From contig JADZCT010000034.1 in the NCBI GenBank assembly GCA_020851455.1, forward strand, positions 65,200 through 129,199: a stretch of 64,000 nucleotides of DNA, in the 5' to 3' direction. The position numbers and the translations under genes were made by a program. Every line of letters begins with the position of its first letter. The stretch's first letter is position 1. Positions 53,261 to 62,096 of the stretch are shown here, one piece after another. Origin of the DNA: Gemmatimonadaceae bacterium (GTDB taxonomy: Bacteria; Gemmatimonadota; Gemmatimonadetes; Gemmatimonadales; Gemmatimonadaceae). Below the pieces are notes generated by a model. It was not told the DNA's origin, did no database searches, and saw only the letters and a list, made by a program, of their open reading frames with translations.

Positions 53261-54591
53261 GCCGTCGCGGGGCTGGGAAGGAAGTGCTCGGCGTGTCGCT
53301 TGCGCCCGGGAACGTTGTCGCGGCAGCGGACGGGGTGCGCACCGTCTGGGAGCGCGCTGTCGAGTTCAACGGCGGCGCTAACGGTACCCGCGAGGCGCTC
53401 GGCGCGGCGCTTTCGGATGCAGCCAGGGAGTCCGGGCTCAGTGCGCCGACGATCGCCATCGCGCTCATGCCTCCGCTGGCCGAAACGCGGACGATCGCGC
53501 TTCCTCCGCTGCGCGAGTCCGACCGGAACCGTTTTCTCCAGCGGAATGCCCAACGGTATTTCGTTGGCGCGCGCGGCGCGCAGGTCGTCGGTTCGGCGCT
53601 TGCGGGCGCGCCCGCCAAGGGTGGGGGCGTCGCGGACGTGCTCGCCAGCGCAGTAGCGCAGCAGTTCGTCGAGGCCGTGCATGATGCGTCGGAGATCGCC
53701 GGCAGCGAACTGCGGGCGCTGGTGCCCGCCGAGGCGGCATGGGCGGCTGCGGCGGTGGCGATGTGGCCCGCGCTTGCGCGGGGAAGCGCGCACATGGCAG
53801 TGGCAGGCGATGACCGCGCCGAATTGCTTGCGCTCTCGGACGGCGTCCTTACGGGCGTGCGGCGCTTTCGTGGCGCGGCCGATGCGGGGGAGATGGCGCG
53901 GGTCGTGAGCGGACCGGTGGGCGTGGTCGGTACTTCCGCCGCCGCCAGCGCCCTCGCCGAGGCGCTTTCCGGCGTGGGCGCGCGCGTGGTGCGCCCGGAT
54001 GCCGCATGGGCGGCGCTCGCCGAGCGGCCTGATGCGCTCGCGGCGCGCTTTGCGCCCCGCGCCGCGGGCCTCGTGATCCGCAGCGAGAGGGCGCGCGAAC
54101 TCGGCCAGGCGGCCGTGACCCGCGCATCGTGGTCGCTGATCGGCGCCGCGGCGGCTGTACTGGTCGTGGCGGCCCTCGTGCACTTCCGCGGCGTGCAGCG
54201 CGAGCTTGCAAGCGTGCAGGCGGCGCGCGCGGCGATCAGGCCTCAGGTGGAGGCGTCGCTCGTGGGGCGCTCGTCGGTGGACGCCGCCTACCGCCAGGTG
54301 GCTGCGCTCGCGGCTGCGTCGCGCGCCGCGCCGCGCTGGTCGGTGGTGCTGGCCGGCATCACCGACCAGCTCTCCGATGACGCATCAATCTCTGCCTTCA
54401 GGGCGCGCGGCGACTCGATCTTCATTGACGGGGCGGCAGCGCAGGCAGCTCCCGTGTTCGACGAGATCGCGCGCGTACCCGGCGTGACGGGCGTGCGCGC
54501 CACCGCGCCGGTGCGGCGTGAGTCAATCGAGGGGCAGCCGCCGGTCGAGCGTTTCTCCCTCGGCGCACAACTGGGAGGAGCGCGCAAGTGA
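53257..54591 (+). CDS. GspL-like assembly protein (actin-like domain plus PilN-like part)
   Basis: 444 residues. An N-terminal cytoplasmic part with the actin-like pattern of PilM/GspL (EVLGVSLAPGNVVAAADG...) is followed by one membrane helix (SLIGAAAAVLVVAALVHF, about residue 290) and a periplasmic ferredoxin-like domain with a coiled segment, as in PilN. Such proteins link the ATPase GspE to GspM. The start is ATG 53257 or ATG 53251; both overlap gspK. Sequence similarity is low, so the assignment rests on architecture and order. Confidence 0.72.
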   Translation: MSRRGAGKEVLGVSLAPGNVVAAADGVRTVWERAVEFNGGANGTREALGAALSDAARESGLSAPTIAIALMPPLAETRTIALPPLRESDRNRFLQRNAQRYFVGARGAQVVGSALAGAPAKGGGVADVLASAVAQQFVEAVHDASEIAGSELRALVPAEAAWAAAAVAMWPALARGSAHMAVAGDDRAELLALSDGVLTGVRRFRGAADAGEMARVVSGPVGVVGTSAAASALAEALSGVGARVVRPDAAWAALAERPDALAARFAPRAAGLVIRSERARELGQAAVTRASWSLIGAAAAVLVVAALVHFRGVQRELASVQAARAAIRPQVEASLVGRSSVDAAYRQVAALAAASRAAPRWSVVLAGITDQLSDDASISAFRARGDSIFIDGAAAQAAPVFDEIARVPGVTGVRATAPVRRESIEGQPPVERFSLGAQLGGARK

Positions 54592-55286
54592 GCTTCCCGG
54601 CGATGAAACAGCGCGACCGCCGCGCACTCGTGCTCGGGCTCGCGATCCTTGTGCCGTCGCTCGGCTGGGTGTACGCCGGGCGGCCCATGCTTGCAGCGCT
54701 CGCCAGTCTCAACGAGAGAATCGGGAGCGAACAGGAAGCGCTCGGGCGCGAGCGCGCGGCCGTGGCGGAAGCGACGCGCAACCCCGGGCGGAAGGCCATT
54801 GCCGATTCAGCGGTTGCCGCCGTGGGCTCGCGCGTCTTCAGCGGCGCCAACGACGTGGCCGCGGGCGCCACTCTCGCCACGTACGTGGGCGATGTGGCGC
54901 GGCGGTCGCACGTATGGCTCGCGAGCGCGACGACGCGATCGTCAACTTCGCCGGCCGGGTCTGCGCCCAATGCGCCGGTGGCGCCTGGCGCTGCCGCCGG
55001 CGGACGGGGAGGGCAGGGCGCGGGGGCCGCGGGCAACTCCGACGGCGTGAGGCCCCTGCGGGTGGATCTCCGCGGCGAGTCCGATTACCAGGGCGTGCTC
55101 GAGTTCCTGAATGCGCTGGAGCGCGGCGAGAAGCTCGTGGTCGTAGAGCGACTCGACATCGCGCGGACGCTCCGCGCCGGCGACGACGACAGCGAGACGC
55201 TCTCCATCACCGCAACGGTCGTTGGCTATGCGCTCGCCAGCCCCGCTCCTGCGGCTCCGGTCTCCGCCGGGAGGGCCACGAAGTGA
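54588..55286 (+). CDS. GspM/PilO-like assembly protein
   Basis: 232 residues from GTG 54588, overlapping the previous stop. One N-terminal membrane helix (ALVLGLAILVPSLGWVYAG), a coiled stretch and a periplasmic ferredoxin-like domain (VRPLRVDLRGESDYQGVLEF) as in PilO/GspM. A Gly/Ala/Pro-rich linker lies at about residues 115-155. It would pair with the GspL-like protein. Confidence 0.72.
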   Translation: MSFPAMKQRDRRALVLGLAILVPSLGWVYAGRPMLAALASLNERIGSEQEALGRERAAVAEATRNPGRKAIADSAVAAVGSRVFSGANDVAAGATLATYVGDVARRSHVWLASATTRSSTSPAGSAPNAPVAPGAAAGGRGGQGAGAAGNSDGVRPLRVDLRGESDYQGVLEFLNALERGEKLVVVERLDIARTLRAGDDDSETLSITATVVGYALASPAPAAPVSAGRATK

Positions 55287-55795
55287 ACCGCATGCCCCCA
55301 TTCGGAGAGATGTGGCGCAACCGCCTCTTCCGGGTAGCCGCACTGCTGGCCGTGGTATCCGCTGCCGTGCTGGTTGCCGCCGTGACCGGCGCAGTCCAGT
55401 TGCGCGGCGTTTCCGCCGCGGCGCCGGTGAAGCCGATTCCCGACTCGCTGCTCCGCTTCGCCTCTCCTGACGCCGGTCCCGACGTGGCTCGCGCGGTTGC
55501 CCGCGACGTCTTCCAGGAAGACCGTACCCCCGCACCGCGGCGGTACCGCCTTCCGGGTGCGCCCGATGATGCAGCGGCGCAGCCCGCGCCGCGGCCCTCC
55601 GTGCTTGGCACGGCCATTGGCACGGACGAGCCCGACTTTGCGACCTGCCAGGTTTCGGGCGGGCAGCCCGTGATCGTTCGCGTCGGCGGCCGAATCGGCG
55701 AGTTCACGGTGATTTCCATCGAGCGCAGCCGCGTGTGGTTCCGGGGCGCGGACGGCGAACGCTTCTCGATTGACGCAAGCAAACCAGGTTCCTGA
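55283..55795 (+). CDS. GspC/PilP-like inner-membrane protein without PDZ
   Basis: 170 residues from GTG 55283 (GTGA overlap). One membrane helix (VAALLAVVSAAVLVAAVTGA), a Pro/Ala-rich linker, then a homology-region-like beta domain (VLGTAIGTDEPDFATCQVSG to RVWFRGADGERFSI). GspC/PilP proteins connect the inner-membrane platform to the secretin; the C-terminal PDZ or coiled coil of classical GspC is absent. Eight bases separate it from gspD. Confidence 0.68.
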   Translation: MNRMPPFGEMWRNRLFRVAALLAVVSAAVLVAAVTGAVQLRGVSAAAPVKPIPDSLLRFASPDAGPDVARAVARDVFQEDRTPAPRRYRLPGAPDDAAAQPAPRPSVLGTAIGTDEPDFATCQVSGGQPVIVRVGGRIGEFTVISIERSRVWFRGADGERFSIDASKPGS

Positions 55796-55802
55796 GCCGA
55801 AC

Positions 55803-57710
55803 ATGACACCCACTCGACGAATCCTTCCGGCGGCAACGGCGCTGATTGCTGCCATGGCGGTCTCCGCGCATGCCCAGGGCGGCACACAGGGCGGGCGGCG
55901 TGGAGCGCCCCCGTCGGCCGGCGGGCCGGTAACGGTGCAAGGCCGAGGCGCGCCGGCCGCAGTCCAGGGACGCGGGGCGCCGCAGCGCGCCGATTCCCAG
56001 AGCGCGTACGCCCTCGACTTTCAGAACCAGGAGCTTCAGGTCGTTCTGAACGCGCTCTCCGAGGCCGGCAACCTCAACGTGACGATGACCAACGTTCCGT
56101 CGCAGCGCGTGACCGTGCGAATGGCGCGCGGGGTGCCGCGCGACTCGATCGCCTCGATCGTGAAGGCGCTTGCCGAGGCGAACGGGATGAAGTTCATCGT
56201 GCAGGGGCCGCTGATCCGGATCGAGGGCGATCCCTCCCTCACCGCGGCGCGCCAGCAGGCAACCCAGCAGCAGCAGTTGCAGCAGCAGGCGCAGGCAGCT
56301 CAACTCAAACTGTTCACGGTTCGACTGAAGCATGCGGCCGCGACGGCGGTTGCTCCGGTTCTGATGAACCTTCTTGGCAACGCCACCGGAGGGGTTGGGG
56401 GCGTGGGCGGCGGAGTGACGGTACTGCCGGGCGGGGGCATCCAGATCACCCAGCCCGCGGCGGGCGGACGCGGCGGGGCGGCGACGACAACCATCGGTGG
56501 GCTGACAGGCGGCGCTCCGACGGGTGGCCGCGGTGAGGCGGCGGTGGTTACCGGCACCGCCATCGCCGGAGGTGGAGCGAACACTGGCGCGGCGCAGCAG
56601 GGCGGGGGCGGGGTGACGGCCTTCGGCGGCCGGGCGGGGCGCGGCGGAGCGCAGGGCGCGCTGGCGACCGCGCTGCAGGGACTCACGCAGGGACTCACGC
56701 AGCAACTCGCGCCTGGCGCCCTGTCGTCATCCACGGCGCAGATCCGCATCGTCGCCGAGGAGAGCACCAACTCGTTGCTCATTCGCGCGACGGACGCCGA
56801 CTTCCAGCTCCTTCAGGGAATCATCCAGACCGTTGACCTGCGTCCGCTCCAGGTGCTCATCGAAGTCACGATCGCCGAGGTGCAGCGATCCAACGACCTG
56901 AACGTCGGCGTCGGCGGAACGGCGACGCGCAAGGGTGCCACGGCCAACGCGCCGCGTGATACTGTTGGGCTGCTCCCGGGCAACCAGAGCGCGCGCGACT
57001 TCATTTTCGCGCTCACGGGCGGCGGTGGTTCGATCAACTACAATGCGGCAATCAACGCATTGCAGACGCGCGGCGACGTGAAAGTGCTCTCGCTGCCCGT
57101 CATCATCGCGCAGAACAACAAGCAGGCATCGCTCAACGTGGGCGAGCGGCGGCCATTCGTGCAGGTCAACCAGAGCGTGACCACGGGCACGATCCCGACG
57201 ACCGTGCAAACCGTCCAGTACATTGACGTCGGCACGGCGCTGACGATCACGCCGACGATCAACCCTGACGGCTACGTGAACATGGCCGTCTCGCAGACCA
57301 ACGACGCCGCCACCACCGAGCTCCAGTTCAACGCGCCGGTGATCTCGAAGCGTGAGGCGGTCACGCAGATCTTCCTGCGCGACGGCCAGACCACGGTCAT
57401 CGGCGGGCTCGCCGGCAACACCACGTCGAAAACGACGAGCGGGCTGCCGTGGCTCTCGCGCATCCCGATCCTTGGCTCGTTGCTCTTCGGCAACACCAAG
57501 CAGACGCAAACGACCAACGAACTCTTCCTCTTCCTCACGCCGCACATCATCTCGAGCGACGCCGACATAGAGAAGTTCCGCAACTCGCTCAAGAGCGGCA
57601 CCGACCTGCTCAAGGACGTACCCCTCGGCCCGCGCATAGCGCCCGGGGATTCGATCAACGTGCGCGTGCCGCCCGACACCGGCCGTCGCCGCCCGCCGCA
57701 GGACCGCTGA
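55803..57710 (+). CDS. gspD: Type II secretion secretin GspD
   Basis: 635 residues. Signal peptide (ILPAATALIAAMAVSAHAQ). N0-type domain about 65-135 (ALDFQNQELQVVLNALSEAG), an N1-type domain interrupted by a Gly-rich stretch (about residues 193-300), then the secretin barrel from VLIEVTIAEVQRS with VPVIIAQNNKQASLNVGE-type segment and the end PWLSRIPILGSLLFGN...TNELFLFLTPHII. It forms the outer-membrane gate, which implies an outer membrane. The C-terminal S-domain seen with pilotin-dependent secretins is not obvious. Confidence 0.95.
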   Translation: MTPTRRILPAATALIAAMAVSAHAQGGTQGGRRGAPPSAGGPVTVQGRGAPAAVQGRGAPQRADSQSAYALDFQNQELQVVLNALSEAGNLNVTMTNVPSQRVTVRMARGVPRDSIASIVKALAEANGMKFIVQGPLIRIEGDPSLTAARQQATQQQQLQQQAQAAQLKLFTVRLKHAAATAVAPVLMNLLGNATGGVGGVGGGVTVLPGGGIQITQPAAGGRGGAATTTIGGLTGGAPTGGRGEAAVVTGTAIAGGGANTGAAQQGGGGVTAFGGRAGRGGAQGALATALQGLTQGLTQQLAPGALSSSTAQIRIVAEESTNSLLIRATDADFQLLQGIIQTVDLRPLQVLIEVTIAEVQRSNDLNVGVGGTATRKGATANAPRDTVGLLPGNQSARDFIFALTGGGGSINYNAAINALQTRGDVKVLSLPVIIAQNNKQASLNVGERRPFVQVNQSVTTGTIPTTVQTVQYIDVGTALTITPTINPDGYVNMAVSQTNDAATTELQFNAPVISKREAVTQIFLRDGQTTVIGGLAGNTTSKTTSGLPWLSRIPILGSLLFGNTKQTQTTNELFLFLTPHIISSDADIEKFRNSLKSGTDLLKDVPLGPRIAPGDSINVRVPPDTGRRRPPQDR

Positions 57711-57711
57711 C

Positions 57712-59238
57712 GTGGGCGAAAGCGACGCCGCCCGGCTCGACGAGCTGACCGAACTCGCCGGCGTGCAGCGACTGTCCCGGTCTCTCGCCGCCGACTGGCT
57801 CGAGCAGCACGGCGTGCTGCCACTGCAGCTTGTCGGCGACTCCGTGCGCGTGGGCACCTGGCTCGACCGCGTGGACCCGCTCGCGATTGACGACCTCCGG
57901 CTTCTCTTTGGCGCGGAGGTCGCGATCGAGAAGCACTCGGAGCACGACCTCAAGAGCGCGATCAGGCGCGCGTACGCTCAGGACGAAGTCACTGCCGAGG
58001 GCGTGATCGCGGGACTCGGCGGGGAAAAGCACGCCGGCTCTGCCGACGAGATCCCGCTCGACGACCTGCTCCATCTCGCGAACGAGGCGCCTGTCGTGCG
58101 GCTCGTGAACCTGCTCCTCATCGAGGCGCTCGAGGCGCGGGCGTCGGACGTGCACCTCGAGGCGTACCAGCGGGAGCTGCGCGTGCGCTACCGCGTTGAC
58201 GGCGTGCTGCAGCCCGCGCCGTCGCCGCCTCCGCACCTGGCGGCTGCGATCATCAGCCGCATCAAGATCATGGCCGAGCTCGACATCGCCGAGCGCAGGG
58301 TGCCGCAGGACGGTCGCATCCGGCTCCGGCTGCAGGATCGGCAGGTGGACGTCCGCGTGTCCACCGTGCCCACGCTGCGCGGCGAGAGCGTGGTGCTGCG
58401 TCTCCTCGACAAGGAGCGCGGACGCATCTCGCTCACGGAGCTCGGGATGGCGGACGACACGCTAGAGCAGTTCCGCGAGGTGATCGCGCGCCCGCACGGC
58501 ATCGTGTTGAGCACGGGGCCAACGGGCTCGGGCAAGTCCACCACGCTGTACGCGTCCGTCGAGATGCTGAAAACCGGCCGCGAGAAGATCCTCACCGTGG
58601 AGGATCCGGTGGAGTACGAACTGGCAGGCGTTCCCCAGGTGCCCGTAAACGAGAAGGCAGGCGTGACGTTCGCCAATACGCTGCGCGCGATGCTGCGGCA
58701 GGATCCCGACATCATCCTCGTGGGCGAGATCCGCGACGGGGAAACGGCGCAGATCGCCACGCAGGCTGCGCTCACCGGCCACCTCGTGCTCTCGACCCTC
58801 CACACCAACGACGCGCCTACGGCCCTGACGCGCCTCCTCGACCTTGGAGTCGCGGCGTACCTCGTGGCCAGCACGGTTGATGCCGTGCTCGCGCAGCGGC
58901 TCGTCCGTACCATCTGCGCCGCGTGCAAGACCGAGGCCGCGAGTGACGGCGCGGCTACACAGCGCCTCGACCTCAACGCACTCGGCGTCCACCGCCACTG
59001 GAAGGGAAAGGGATGCGACGCCTGCCGCGGCACGGGGTACCGCGGCCGGACGGGGATCTACGAGCTACTGGTGATGGACTCCGAGCTGCGCGAAGAGGTG
59101 CAGCAGCGCCGCGGATCCGAAGAACTCCGCGCGATCGCGGTGCGCAAGGGGATGCGCACCCTGTTCGAGGACGGGCTCCGGCTGGTGCGCGGCGGCGTCA
59201 CCACGGTGGAAGAGGTTCTCAGGGTCGCACGCGGTTAG
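57712..59238 (+). CDS. gspE: Type II secretion ATPase GspE
   Basis: 508 residues. N-terminal docking domain to about 120, N2 domain with ASDVHLEAYQRELRVRYRVDG, Walker A GPTGSGKS (269-276), Asp box TVEDPVEY, Walker B IILVGEIRDGET and His box GHLVLSTLHTND. A zinc-binding tetracysteine (Cys402, 405, 435, 438) distinguishes GspE/PilB from PilT-type ATPases. Start GTG 57712, one base after the gspD stop. Last gene of the operon; gspO (prepilin peptidase) is not in the window. Confidence 0.96.
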   Translation: MGESDAARLDELTELAGVQRLSRSLAADWLEQHGVLPLQLVGDSVRVGTWLDRVDPLAIDDLRLLFGAEVAIEKHSEHDLKSAIRRAYAQDEVTAEGVIAGLGGEKHAGSADEIPLDDLLHLANEAPVVRLVNLLLIEALEARASDVHLEAYQRELRVRYRVDGVLQPAPSPPPHLAAAIISRIKIMAELDIAERRVPQDGRIRLRLQDRQVDVRVSTVPTLRGESVVLRLLDKERGRISLTELGMADDTLEQFREVIARPHGIVLSTGPTGSGKSTTLYASVEMLKTGREKILTVEDPVEYELAGVPQVPVNEKAGVTFANTLRAMLRQDPDIILVGEIRDGETAQIATQAALTGHLVLSTLHTNDAPTALTRLLDLGVAAYLVASTVDAVLAQRLVRTICAACKTEAASDGAATQRLDLNALGVHRHWKGKGCDACRGTGYRGRTGIYELLVMDSELREEVQQRRGSEELRAIAVRKGMRTLFEDGLRLVRGGVTTVEEVLRVARG

Positions 59239-59320
59239 GTGATCCACGGCGCGTGCGCCGCTGCCCCGGTTTTGTGCCACGCGGCCGGCGCGGCGACGGC
59301 CGTGTGACGCCAACTCGCTA

Positions 59321-59326
59321 TAACTT
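59321..59326 (+). promoter_or_regulatory. -10-like TAACTT, six bases before ATG 59333
   Basis: The run CTATAACTT contains TAACTT (59321-59326), which ends six bases before the start codon; TATAAC (59319-59324) is the alternative. No Shine-Dalgarno sequence and no -35 box were found, which again suggests a leaderless message. Confidence 0.45.
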
Positions 59327-59332
59327 GCGCCC

Positions 59333-60856
59333 ATGACTGCCTCGCTTGCATCGCTCGCCGGCGTGCGCGCGCGCGCCGAACCTTTCGTCGAGGATCTATC
59401 CCGCGAAGTGCACTCTGCACTCGCGGGGCTCAAGCCCGATGTTGACCTCCAGCCGGTGTTCACCCGCCACGCTGCCGCGTTCGGCGACGAATCACTCGCG
59501 GCGGTGCACGCGGCGCACGAAGCCGCCGAGCCGGGAACGGACGACGCGCGCTCGGCGCGGGTGCTGCTCGAGTGGGTGCTCGATTCGCGGATAGGCCGCG
59601 ACCTCGCGCCGCTCGACGAACGCTGCCTCCGGTGGGAGGCGTCCGCGCGGATTCCGCTGCCCGACGGCAGCTTCGAGCCGTACCAGCGCGTCACGATTAC
59701 CCTCTCGAACACACCCGGCATGCGCGAACGACGGGTGATTGACGACGCCCGCGCGGCGCTCGTCGCCGCGGAGTTCGCTCCGCTCAGGCGTGAACGGCTC
59801 CAGCGCGAGCGCGACCTCTGGGCCGGCGCTGGCGTCGCCTCGGACTACATCCGCACCTTCGAAGCACTGGCCGGCGTTTCCCTCGACGGCCTCCGAAACC
59901 AGTGCGCCGCATTCCTCCGCGATACCCAGGCAATATGGGACGAGGTGCTCCCGCACTACCTCAAGACGCGCCTGGGCATGACTGCCGCCGACGTCATTCG
60001 CGCCGACGCCGGGGTGCTCTTCCGCGCACGCGAGTTCGACGCCGCCTTCCCGGCCAGCGCCATGGAGCGCGAAGTCCGCCGGTTCGTCACGGAGATGGGC
60101 GCGAGCCCCGATGCGAACGGCCGTGTGCGCTACGACACGGCCGAGCGTGAGGGAAAACGGTCGCGCGCCTTCTGCTCGCCGGTGCGGATCCCGGAGGAAG
60201 TGCACCTCGTCGTGCGCCCGCACGGCGGGCAGAGCGACTGGATGACCCTCCTGCACGAACTCGGCCACGCGCTGCACTTCGCGAACGCGGAGCGCACCCT
60301 GCCGTTCGAGTACCGCTGGACCGGCGACAACTCGGTGACCGAAGGATATGCCATGCTCTTCGACCATCGGCTGAAGGACCGCGGCTGGCTCCTTCGCTAC
60401 ACGGGTCTCGGCAACGCGCGCGTGGACGACTACCTGCGCTCGGCAGGATTCGAGGAACTGCACTTCCTCAGGCGCTACGCCGCCAAGCTCCTGTACGAAA
60501 TGGATCTCTACGGCGGCAGCGTCCCATGGGACTCGCTCCCTGCGCTCTACGTTGACACGCTGAGCCGGGCGACGGGCTTTCGCTACCGCGAGGCAGACGC
60601 CTTCGTGGATGTAGATCCTCACTTCTACGCCGCGCGTTACCTCCGCGCGTGGCAGCTTCAGGCGGTGCTCAACGAATCGCTTACCGAGCGGTTCAACGAG
60701 GACTGGTGGCGAAACCCGGTGGCGGGGCCATGGATCGTCGGCGAGCTGTTCGGGCAAGGGCAGCGTGAACTCGCGGACGAACAGGCCATGCGGGTGAGCG
60801 CGAGGTCGCTTGGTTTTGCGCCGCTGGTGCGCGCGGTAGAGCGGCTGCTTCAATAG
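59333..60856 (+). CDS. M3-like zinc metallopeptidase
   Basis: 507 residues without a signal peptide, so cytoplasmic. The zinc site is HELGH (308-312) with a third ligand Glu337 in SVTEGYAMLFD, the spacing and mostly helical build of oligoendopeptidase-type (M3) enzymes. GYAM.LFD.. and the C-terminal HFYAARYLRAWQLQAVL fit this clan. The N-terminal half matches no domain that I recognise. It may cleave peptides released from exported or damaged proteins. It is transcribed on its own, toward the virJ-like gene. Confidence 0.82.
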   Translation: MTASLASLAGVRARAEPFVEDLSREVHSALAGLKPDVDLQPVFTRHAAAFGDESLAAVHAAHEAAEPGTDDARSARVLLEWVLDSRIGRDLAPLDERCLRWEASARIPLPDGSFEPYQRVTITLSNTPGMRERRVIDDARAALVAAEFAPLRRERLQRERDLWAGAGVASDYIRTFEALAGVSLDGLRNQCAAFLRDTQAIWDEVLPHYLKTRLGMTAADVIRADAGVLFRAREFDAAFPASAMEREVRRFVTEMGASPDANGRVRYDTAEREGKRSRAFCSPVRIPEEVHLVVRPHGGQSDWMTLLHELGHALHFANAERTLPFEYRWTGDNSVTEGYAMLFDHRLKDRGWLLRYTGLGNARVDDYLRSAGFEELHFLRRYAAKLLYEMDLYGGSVPWDSLPALYVDTLSRATGFRYREADAFVDVDPHFYAARYLRAWQLQAVLNESLTERFNEDWWRNPVAGPWIVGELFGQGQRELADEQAMRVSARSLGFAPLVRAVERLLQ

Positions 60857-60862
60857 GGGGGT

Positions 60863-60889
60863 CGCCGCCGGGTTCACGATGCGGCGGCG
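60863..60889. terminator. Inverted repeat between convergent genes
   Basis: CGCCGCCG (60863-60870) / CGGCGGCG (60882-60889), eleven-base loop, six bases after the metallopeptidase stop and 60 bases from the end of the convergent gene. May terminate either strand; no T-tract. Confidence 0.45.
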
Positions 60890-60949
60890 GTCGCAGCTCG
60901 ATGGGAGCGAAGTGCTCGCGCCGCGGGGGAGCCGAGGGCTCGCCCCGGG

Positions 60950-61654
60950 TTACGGCCCGAATCGTGCCGCGATCATCTGCGCGATTGCCCGGCCGTCCTG
61001 GCCGGAGAGGCGGTGCCCGCCAGCGCGGACCACGACCTGCGCGAGGGTCGAGTCGAGGCGCGCGCAGAACGGGCGACGCTCCTCACGCCCGTACGCGCAG
61101 ACCATCGGTGTGCCGCGCAGCCGTTCCATCTCCGGCATCACCGGAAGGTCGGTGGGCCGCGGCGGACCGCCGATCACGTCGCGCAGCGTGATTTCGAAAG
61201 TCGCCCGGCCAGCCGGCGCGAGCATCACCACGCCCCCCAGTTTCGCGCGCGTCGCGGAGTCGAGCCGGTTCGCGATGAATGGCGCCATGTCCGCGCCGCG
61301 TGAGTAGCCGATGATTACCAGCCGATCGCGCGACCACTGGGTCTCGAACCGGCGGATTGTAGCGTCCACATCGGCTGCCACGCCGTCGGGAGTGCGCGCC
61401 TTGCTCAGATACGAGCGCGCATCGAGAACCAGGACGCCATCGCCGTCCGTAGAGAGCGCGCGGGCGAGCGACGCCTCGAACGCCGTGCGCCCTGACTCAC
61501 TGGTGATTATCAGGACCAGGCGCGTTCCTCGCGCTGCGGGCGCCACAGCCGTGATCGGCAGCGGTACGGTGGCCGGTGGCGGCTGCGCACCAGCGGGCCG
61601 TGCCGCCACCATCAGGAGCGCGAGGAGATGCGCAAGCGTGAACGCCGGAACCAT
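60950..61654 (-). CDS. VirJ/AcvB-like exported alpha/beta hydrolase
   Basis: 234 residues. Signal peptide (LAHLLALLMVAARPAGAQ). The pattern LDARSYLSKARTPDGVAADV followed by the nucleophile elbow GYSRGADMAPFIANR (Ser118) and a late VVVRAGGHRL (His214) matches the VirJ/AcvB domain, where the family pattern is ...TPE..A.DL...GYS.GAD..PF..NRL...GGHH. In other bacteria such proteins hydrolyse lysyl-phosphatidylglycerol or assist type IV secretion. The N-terminal domain of AcvB is absent, so it is VirJ-like in size. A Lys-rich exported peptide is encoded immediately upstream. Confidence 0.75.
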   Translation of the reverse strand: MVPAFTLAHLLALLMVAARPAGAQPPPATVPLPITAVAPAARGTRLVLIITSESGRTAFEASLARALSTDGDGVLVLDARSYLSKARTPDGVAADVDATIRRFETQWSRDRLVIIGYSRGADMAPFIANRLDSATRAKLGGVVMLAPAGRATFEITLRDVIGGPPRPTDLPVMPEMERLRGTPMVCAYGREERRPFCARLDSTLAQVVVRAGGHRLSGQDGRAIAQMIAARFGP

Positions 61655-61725
61655 GAGTTCGCCGGGCGATGGGGCGCGGGCGCGGCAGCATTCGCCACCG
61701 CGCCCGCACTTGCCTTCAGCCGGAC

Positions 61726-61965
61726 TTACGCAGCCGGCTTCTTCGTGCCCTTCTTCGCCGTGCTGTCGCCCTTCTTGCCCGAGTGCTTGGCGGCCTTACC
61801 TTCCTTCGACGCCTCCGGCTTCTTCGCCGTGTCAACCGTTGCCGCAGCAGCCGGCTTGGCCGGCTCCGTCGCCTTCGTGGGCGCCTTCTTGCCACCTTGC
61901 GCCCCTGCCACCGCAGCAACCAACGTCAATGCCGCAGCGAGCGTCAGGCCATTCCGCATCTTCAT
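61726..61965 (-). CDS. Lys/Ala-rich exported small protein
   Basis: 79 residues from the ATG at 61965-61963. A ribosome site (AAGGGGAAGAAG) precedes it. The first 22 residues are a signal peptide (MKMRNGLTLAAALTLVAAVAGA) and the remainder is nearly all Lys, Ala, Pro, Thr, Gly and Ser (AKKPEASKEGKAAKHSGKK), with no Cys or aromatic residues. It resembles eukaryotic H1-like tails in composition only. The real start could be confirmed by the signal peptide. It lies 71 bases upstream of the virJ-like gene on the same strand; function unknown. Confidence 0.65.
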   Translation of the reverse strand: MKMRNGLTLAAALTLVAAVAGAQGGKKAPTKATEPAKPAAAATVDTAKKPEASKEGKAAKHSGKKGDSTAKKGTKKPAA

Positions 61966-62096
61966 GACTTCTTCCCCTTGGTGTGAACGTTCACGGGTCG
62001 GATGTGTACACCGTGTCGGCACCGGCCGTTCGGCCGGGCGCGATGGCAGGGAATCTCGACAGCACCGGCTTAATACCGCCTAACTCACAAATCACA

